A program made the translations under genes and the position numbers. From the NCBI GenBank assembly GCA_002358575.1, contig DEPD01000070.1, positions 1 to 8,480 on the forward strand: 8,480 nucleotides of DNA, written 5' to 3'. Below, piece after piece: positions 5,782 through 8,480 of this stretch (the first letter of the stretch is position 1; each line of letters starts with the position of its first letter). Source of the stretch: Lachnospiraceae bacterium UBA3401 (GTDB taxonomy: Bacteria > Bacillota > Clostridia > Lachnospirales > Lachnospiraceae). The notes under the pieces are model-generated. The model ran no database searches and was not told where the DNA came from. It worked only from the letters and a program-made list of their open reading frames with translations.

Positions 5782-5835
5782 TTAAAATGGGACTTAAAGC
5801 CAAACAAATATTTTGCGCTCCAAGTCCCATTTTAA
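5782..5835. terminator. 14-bp inverted repeat, probable terminator of the ABC/lipoprotein operon
   Basis: TTAAAATGGGACTT (5782-5795) and AAGTCCCATTTTAA (5822-5835) are perfect inverted copies around a 26-nt spacer. It is the only strong hairpin between the lipoprotein gene and promoter B. T-rich sequence follows the stem in both orientations but is broken, so direction and strength are uncertain. Confidence 0.65.
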
Positions 5836-5952
5836 TTCCATCTTTTCACCATATAGTTATAACTTAAACTCCGCATCGAATTGTATCGAGCGTTTCAACC
5901 CCTTGTATATACTGACTCATTACAATTTTTACGGATCTTAGGTTATAATTTC
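5836..5952. other. Gene-free 3' flank of the lipoprotein gene
   Basis: Part of the 305-nt gap between the lipoprotein stop and the DUF6973-like start. No ORF with a ribosome binding site is visible. The only local symmetry is TCGA-N6-TCGA at 5876-5889. No tRNA-like structure or attachment-site duplication is recognisable. Confidence 0.4.
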
Positions 5953-6426
5953 TTATTCTATATTCATTTCTAAATGCCCTGTAAAGTTATTTCCAGTAAT
6001 ACCAATATAGTTTCCACCTTCCGGCAATGTTATTGTTTCTGAATAGCTGTCGGCTGTTTCAAGCAGGATTATTGGATCATCACTTCCAGAAACCCAAAAC
6101 ACTTGCGCTGTTCCCCCGGTAATTTCTAAATCGCAGGAAACAGAAATGTCTTTGCCATTTTCACGCTCGATAGAAGTTCCACCAAAAAGATATTCTGTTT
6201 TAGAAAAATCCTTATAATCTGCTGTATAGGTTCCGGTATAGCAGTCATCCCCATATGTCCGATTTCCTTTAAGTGAAAAATCACTTGTGAGAGCTGCATT
6301 TCCGGCTGATTGGACAACATTATTATACTGATCCAGAATTTCATCTTTTGAACATCCCACAAGTGACAAACTCAACGTCAGAATGCCCATTGGCAGAAAA
6401 AAGATATATTTTTTCTTATAGCGCAT
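5953..6426 (-). CDS. Putative secreted lipoprotein at the end of the ABC operon
   Basis: A 157-aa protein starting at ATG 6426 behind GAAAGG (8-nt spacing). It has a lysine-rich start, a hydrophobic stretch and a lipobox 'LSLVGC' with the lipidated Cys at 25, so the mature part should be anchored on the outer face of the membrane. The remainder is polar and probably beta-rich ('YTGTYTADYKDF', 'SIERENGKDISVSCDLEITG', 'TITLPEGGNYIGITGNNF'). I do not recognise a named family. It follows the YxeA-like gene after about 75 nt and precedes a hairpin, so it probably ends the ABC operon. Lipoproteins next to LanFEG-type transporters can act as immunity proteins (LanI), but that role here is inferred from position and topology only. 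Confidence 0.75.
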   Translation of the reverse strand: MRYKKKYIFFLPMGILTLSLSLVGCSKDEILDQYNNVVQSAGNAALTSDFSLKGNRTYGDDCYTGTYTADYKDFSKTEYLFGGTSIERENGKDISVSCDLEITGGTAQVFWVSGSDDPIILLETADSYSETITLPEGGNYIGITGNNFTGHLEMNIE

Positions 6427-6501
6427 ATCATCAACCTTTCCGTTATTTTATTTATCTAAAGACAACTAACTTTACTCATTTGCCGATGCCGCATAATTGC
6501 T

Positions 6502-6855
6502 CTACACAGCAGCAGGAAGTTCATCATATTGTACCTCTTTCCATTCAAGGACACCACGGATCGGCATTACCGTTAAACGGATAAAAGCTCCATCTTTCAA
6601 TTCCCTTGATGTTCCGAATGTAATGTCTTTTCCCTTTCCATTCTCATTATAAGAAAATAAAGTGTATGAGTAATCCATACTTCCGCTAAAGTTAATCACG
6701 CCGCCTTTCGATTCGACCTGATCCATTTTACTGTTATCAATTTGTGAATAGTAGTATGTGCTGCCTGCTCCCGAAAGGAACCATATGCAAAAGCAGATAA
6801 AGCCTGCTATAATTACGGCAGCCGCCGAAAAACCTACAATCATTTTCTTTTTCAT
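6502..6855 (-). CDS. YxeA-family (DUF1093) membrane-anchored protein
   Basis: A 117-aa protein with an N-terminal signal/anchor ('MKKKMIVGFSAAAVIIAGF', hydrophobic to about residue 28) and a small extracytoplasmic domain. The DUF1093 pattern is visible: 'YYYSQID' (34-40), 'DYSYTLFSYNENGKGKDITF' (61-80), 'RELKDGAFIRLTV' (84-96), and 'GVLEWKEVQYDELP' (101-114). ATG 6855 is chosen because GGAGG lies 8 nt upstream; GTG 6870 would absorb that ribosome binding site into the coding region. The gene starts 15 nt after the permease stop. In Bacillus subtilis, yxeA lies beside the antimicrobial-peptide-responsive yxdJKLM two-component/ABC genes, so the pairing with a peptide-immunity-type ABC transporter is consistent. 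Its biochemical role is not established. Confidence 0.85.
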   Translation of the reverse strand: MKKKMIVGFSAAAVIIAGFICFCIWFLSGAGSTYYYSQIDNSKMDQVESKGGVINFSGSMDYSYTLFSYNENGKGKDITFGTSRELKDGAFIRLTVMPIRGVLEWKEVQYDELPAAV

Positions 6856-6870
6856 TTCTATATCCTCCAC

Positions 6871-7646
6871 TTACCAACCTTTTTTGGCTATTGCCTTTTT
6901 ACGCTTTTTTGTTTTTATAACTGGTACATTTCCTTTTGCAGTAAATACAAAAACAGCAGAAATTCCCAATGCCGCAACCATACTAAGCAAACAGGTTAAT
7001 ACATTCCAATGTACAGCAGAATCATAACTTCGGTAACTGATTAAACCCAAACTTGCAGTAACGGGATAAATATTGGCTAACGTAGCATTTCCAGAGGCAA
7101 ACATACCGCCATAACCATAAACAAAAGCAATAATTGTTCCGATCATATGTCCGTTTGGCATACGGGCGGCGAATGCAATAACAGGCATGACACCAATATA
7201 CAAAAACAGGCAGTTAAAAATAATCTGGATAAATGTCTGCAATACGGATGTTACAGAAATTCCCGGAAATCCCATCATCAAGTCAGCGATTACCGTAAAT
7301 TCCGCACTTACCAGTCCAAAAAACAAAGAAAGCAATGCGCATACAAGCAACTTCCCCCACAACAAGTTGCTATACGAAACAGGTATCGTCAAAATGCTTT
7401 TCAGCGTATCGTCTTTCCCTTCCCTTGCTATGATATATCCGGCAATTAAAGCAATACACACGGGAAAAATCATGGTAACATTATTTTTGATTACCTGTTC
7501 CGTAAAGAAAATGTCCAGACTGTCCCATCCAATGCTGTTGTGGAAAAAAGCGTCAGCAGGACGGAAAGCAGCATTAGAAAAACACCTGCCCATATCATAT
7601 GATACCGCTTTAATTTCCATATTTCGGTCTTAACCATGCGAAGCAT
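6871..7646 (-). pseudogene. LanG/MutG-type ABC-2 permease with a one-base frameshift
   Basis: Two overlapping minus-strand frames make one permease. The 5' frame starts at ATG 7646 (AGGGG, 9-nt spacing; 1 nt after the LanE-like stop) and reads 'MLRMVKTEIWKLKRYHMIW' then 'LLSVLLTLF'. The 3' frame continues with 'FHNSIGWDSLDIFFTEQVI' and 'NNVTMIFPVCIALIAGYI' to TAA 6873-6871. They join at a run of six T residues (minus strand, 7549-7544). Seven T residues would restore a 258-aa protein, the normal length for MutG/LanG-like subunits. The ABC-2 cytoplasmic motif 'REGKDDTLKSILTIPVS' after the second membrane segment parallels the companion permease. About six membrane segments and a lysine-rich C-terminus are visible. 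Without correction, the product ends after about 50 residues. The lesion may be real, phase-variable or a sequencing error. Confidence 0.8.
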
Positions 7647-7647
7647 A

Positions 7648-8436
7648 TCATTCATCCCCTCTCTTTTTATACATATAATCAATCAATATAACAGAAAGCA
7701 AAGCAATAACGGCTAAAATAATGATTGTCTGAAATGTATTCGGAATTAAATTTTCCAGCATCCCCACGCCGTCCATAGCTCTATGTGCGGTTAAATTCCC
7801 TGCACTCCAAAGGGTTGTAAGCGGAATTGGCATTAACCAGCACATTGCTTTCGGCAGCGCACCAAAAGATGATTCGGCTGTCAAACTCAGGACACTGTAA
7901 AAAACACATAATAAAACAGAAAATACATAGTTCTTGCTAAAGAACACTACGAGAACGACTAACGGCAGCGTCCCGGCTGTAATAAAAATCCCCATTTCCA
8001 GCGCAAAAAATAATCTGTAAGCAATGCTGTTTACTTCTGCAATCATCCCACTGCACAGGATTGATATAAAAGCTGATGTCAGACTAAAAATACTTCCAAA
8101 AAAGAACAAGACAATTATTTTTGCCAAAATCATCTGTGTGCTCGTGACAGGAATTGTACGCAGGTTTTTAAATGTATCATTATCCCGTTCCATAAAAAAG
8201 AGCATGGCTGCCATCACCCCAATCACGCATGGCAAAAGCAGTTCTACCCCATATCCCATAACAAACTGAAAATAATCGTTAAAAATATTTATTTTGCTGT
8301 CATACTGTCCTGCTGTCTGCGGCATTGTCATCAATGCTGTCAGCGGCACGGGAAATAAAAACGCAGAAAGAACAACCAGCCATATAAATTTTTTCCGCTT
8401 TAGTTTTGAAAATTCACAAATAACAAGTTTAAGCAA
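7648..8436 (-). CDS. LanE/MutE-type ABC-2 permease subunit (peptide immunity/export)
   Basis: A 262-aa membrane protein resembling lantibiotic-immunity ABC permeases of the MutE/EpiE group: a short basic N-terminus ('CEFSKLKRKKFIW'), then about six membrane segments (roughly 18-36, 62-82, 104-128, 145-168, 171-190, 236-254). After segment 2 comes the cytoplasmic coupling motif 'MERDNDTFKNLRTIPVTS' (82-99). I prefer the TTG start at 8436, because AGGGGGTGA sits 5-6 nt upstream. GTG 8445 is in frame but overlaps that Shine-Dalgarno and has none of its own. With TTG, the gene overlaps the upstream ATPase stop by 8 nt, and its own stop is 1 nt from the next permease. Such subunits pair with an ATPase and a sister permease to remove antimicrobial peptides from the membrane. 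The substrate cannot be told from the sequence. Confidence 0.85.
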   Translation of the reverse strand: MLKLVICEFSKLKRKKFIWLVVLSAFLFPVPLTALMTMPQTAGQYDSKINIFNDYFQFVMGYGVELLLPCVIGVMAAMLFFMERDNDTFKNLRTIPVTSTQMILAKIIVLFFFGSIFSLTSAFISILCSGMIAEVNSIAYRLFFALEMGIFITAGTLPLVVLVVFFSKNYVFSVLLCVFYSVLSLTAESSFGALPKAMCWLMPIPLTTLWSAGNLTAHRAMDGVGMLENLIPNTFQTIIILAVIALLSVILIDYMYKKRGDE

Positions 8437-8480
8437 TACCTTCACCCCCTGTTACACGTTTGAAGTAATCTTCAAGGCTT
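8429..8480 (-). CDS. C-terminal end of an ABC transporter ATP-binding subunit (LanF-like), partial
   Basis: Only the last 16 codons are in the window: 'SLEDYFKRVTGGEGIA' followed by TAA at 8431-8429. A 'LEDxFxxxTGGEG' tail is typical of the ATPase subunits of bacitracin/lantibiotic-type ABC-2 transporters, where it lies just before the permease gene. The overlap with the LanE-like start supports translational coupling. The nucleotide-binding motifs lie outside the window. Confidence 0.75.
   Translation of the reverse strand, partial: SLEDYFKRVTGGEGIA

Noticed and set aside
5876..5889. TCGA-N6-TCGA as a recombinase attachment core
   Set aside because: No duplicated copy, tRNA gene end or integrase is present in the window; the symmetry is short enough to arise by chance.
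1..8480. CRISPR arrays, tRNA/rRNA genes, riboswitches
   Set aside because: I found no regularly spaced repeats, cloverleaf-like segments or conserved riboswitch cores on either strand by reading.

Overview
The window is AT-rich. The Gram-positive-style ribosome binding sites (GGAGG, AAAGGAG) and the gene families point to a low-GC Firmicute, most likely a gut Clostridia/Lachnospiraceae-type organism. That assignment is inferred from gene content, not from a marker gene. Every gene I can support lies on the minus strand, so transcription runs from high to low coordinates.

Layout in transcription order. (1) 8480-5953 looks like the tail of a peptide-immunity/detoxification ABC operon: the last codons of an ATP-binding subunit, two ABC-2 permeases of LanE/MutE and LanG/MutG type, a YxeA-family (DUF1093) protein and a small lipoprotein. 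The second permease carries a one-base frameshift in a short T run. A hairpin at 5782-5835 ends this block. (2) 5738-4937 is a LytTR-type promoter driving a secreted DUF6973-like protein, interrupted by an in-frame TAG, followed by a strong hairpin. (3) 4921-2443 is an operon of an XRE-family repressor, an AgrA-like LytTR response regulator and an AgrC-like GHKL histidine kinase. (4) 2442-1914 is a second LytTR-type promoter driving a stand-alone, degenerate receiver-domain protein that ends inside a textbook rho-independent terminator. (5) 1719-869 is a third LytTR-type promoter driving agrD (a 50-aa peptide precursor, easily missed because of its length) and agrB. (6) 720-1 is the 5' part of a decayed IS4-superfamily DDE transposase with a frameshift and an in-frame TAA.

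How it fits together. AgrD is processed and exported by AgrB to give a thiolactone peptide, predicted ring Cys-Cys-Tyr-Ile-Phe. AgrC senses it and phosphorylates the AgrA-like regulator. The most striking observation is that three separate transcription units (agrDB, the degenerate receiver and the secreted DUF6973-like protein) share an identical promoter architecture: TTACAT-N15-TTACAT-N27-TAtwAT. The half-site period is exactly 21 bp, two helical turns, as expected for a LytTR dimer. This defines a local quorum-sensing regulon from sequence alone. The XRE gene, first in the agrA-agrC operon, has two related palindromic sites near its start, suggesting autoregulation and a second layer of control over the circuit.

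Three genes are broken (transposase, DUF6973-like protein, LanG-like permease) while the agr core is intact, which suggests an accessory region under mixed selection. Sequencing error is an alternative for the homopolymer frameshift.
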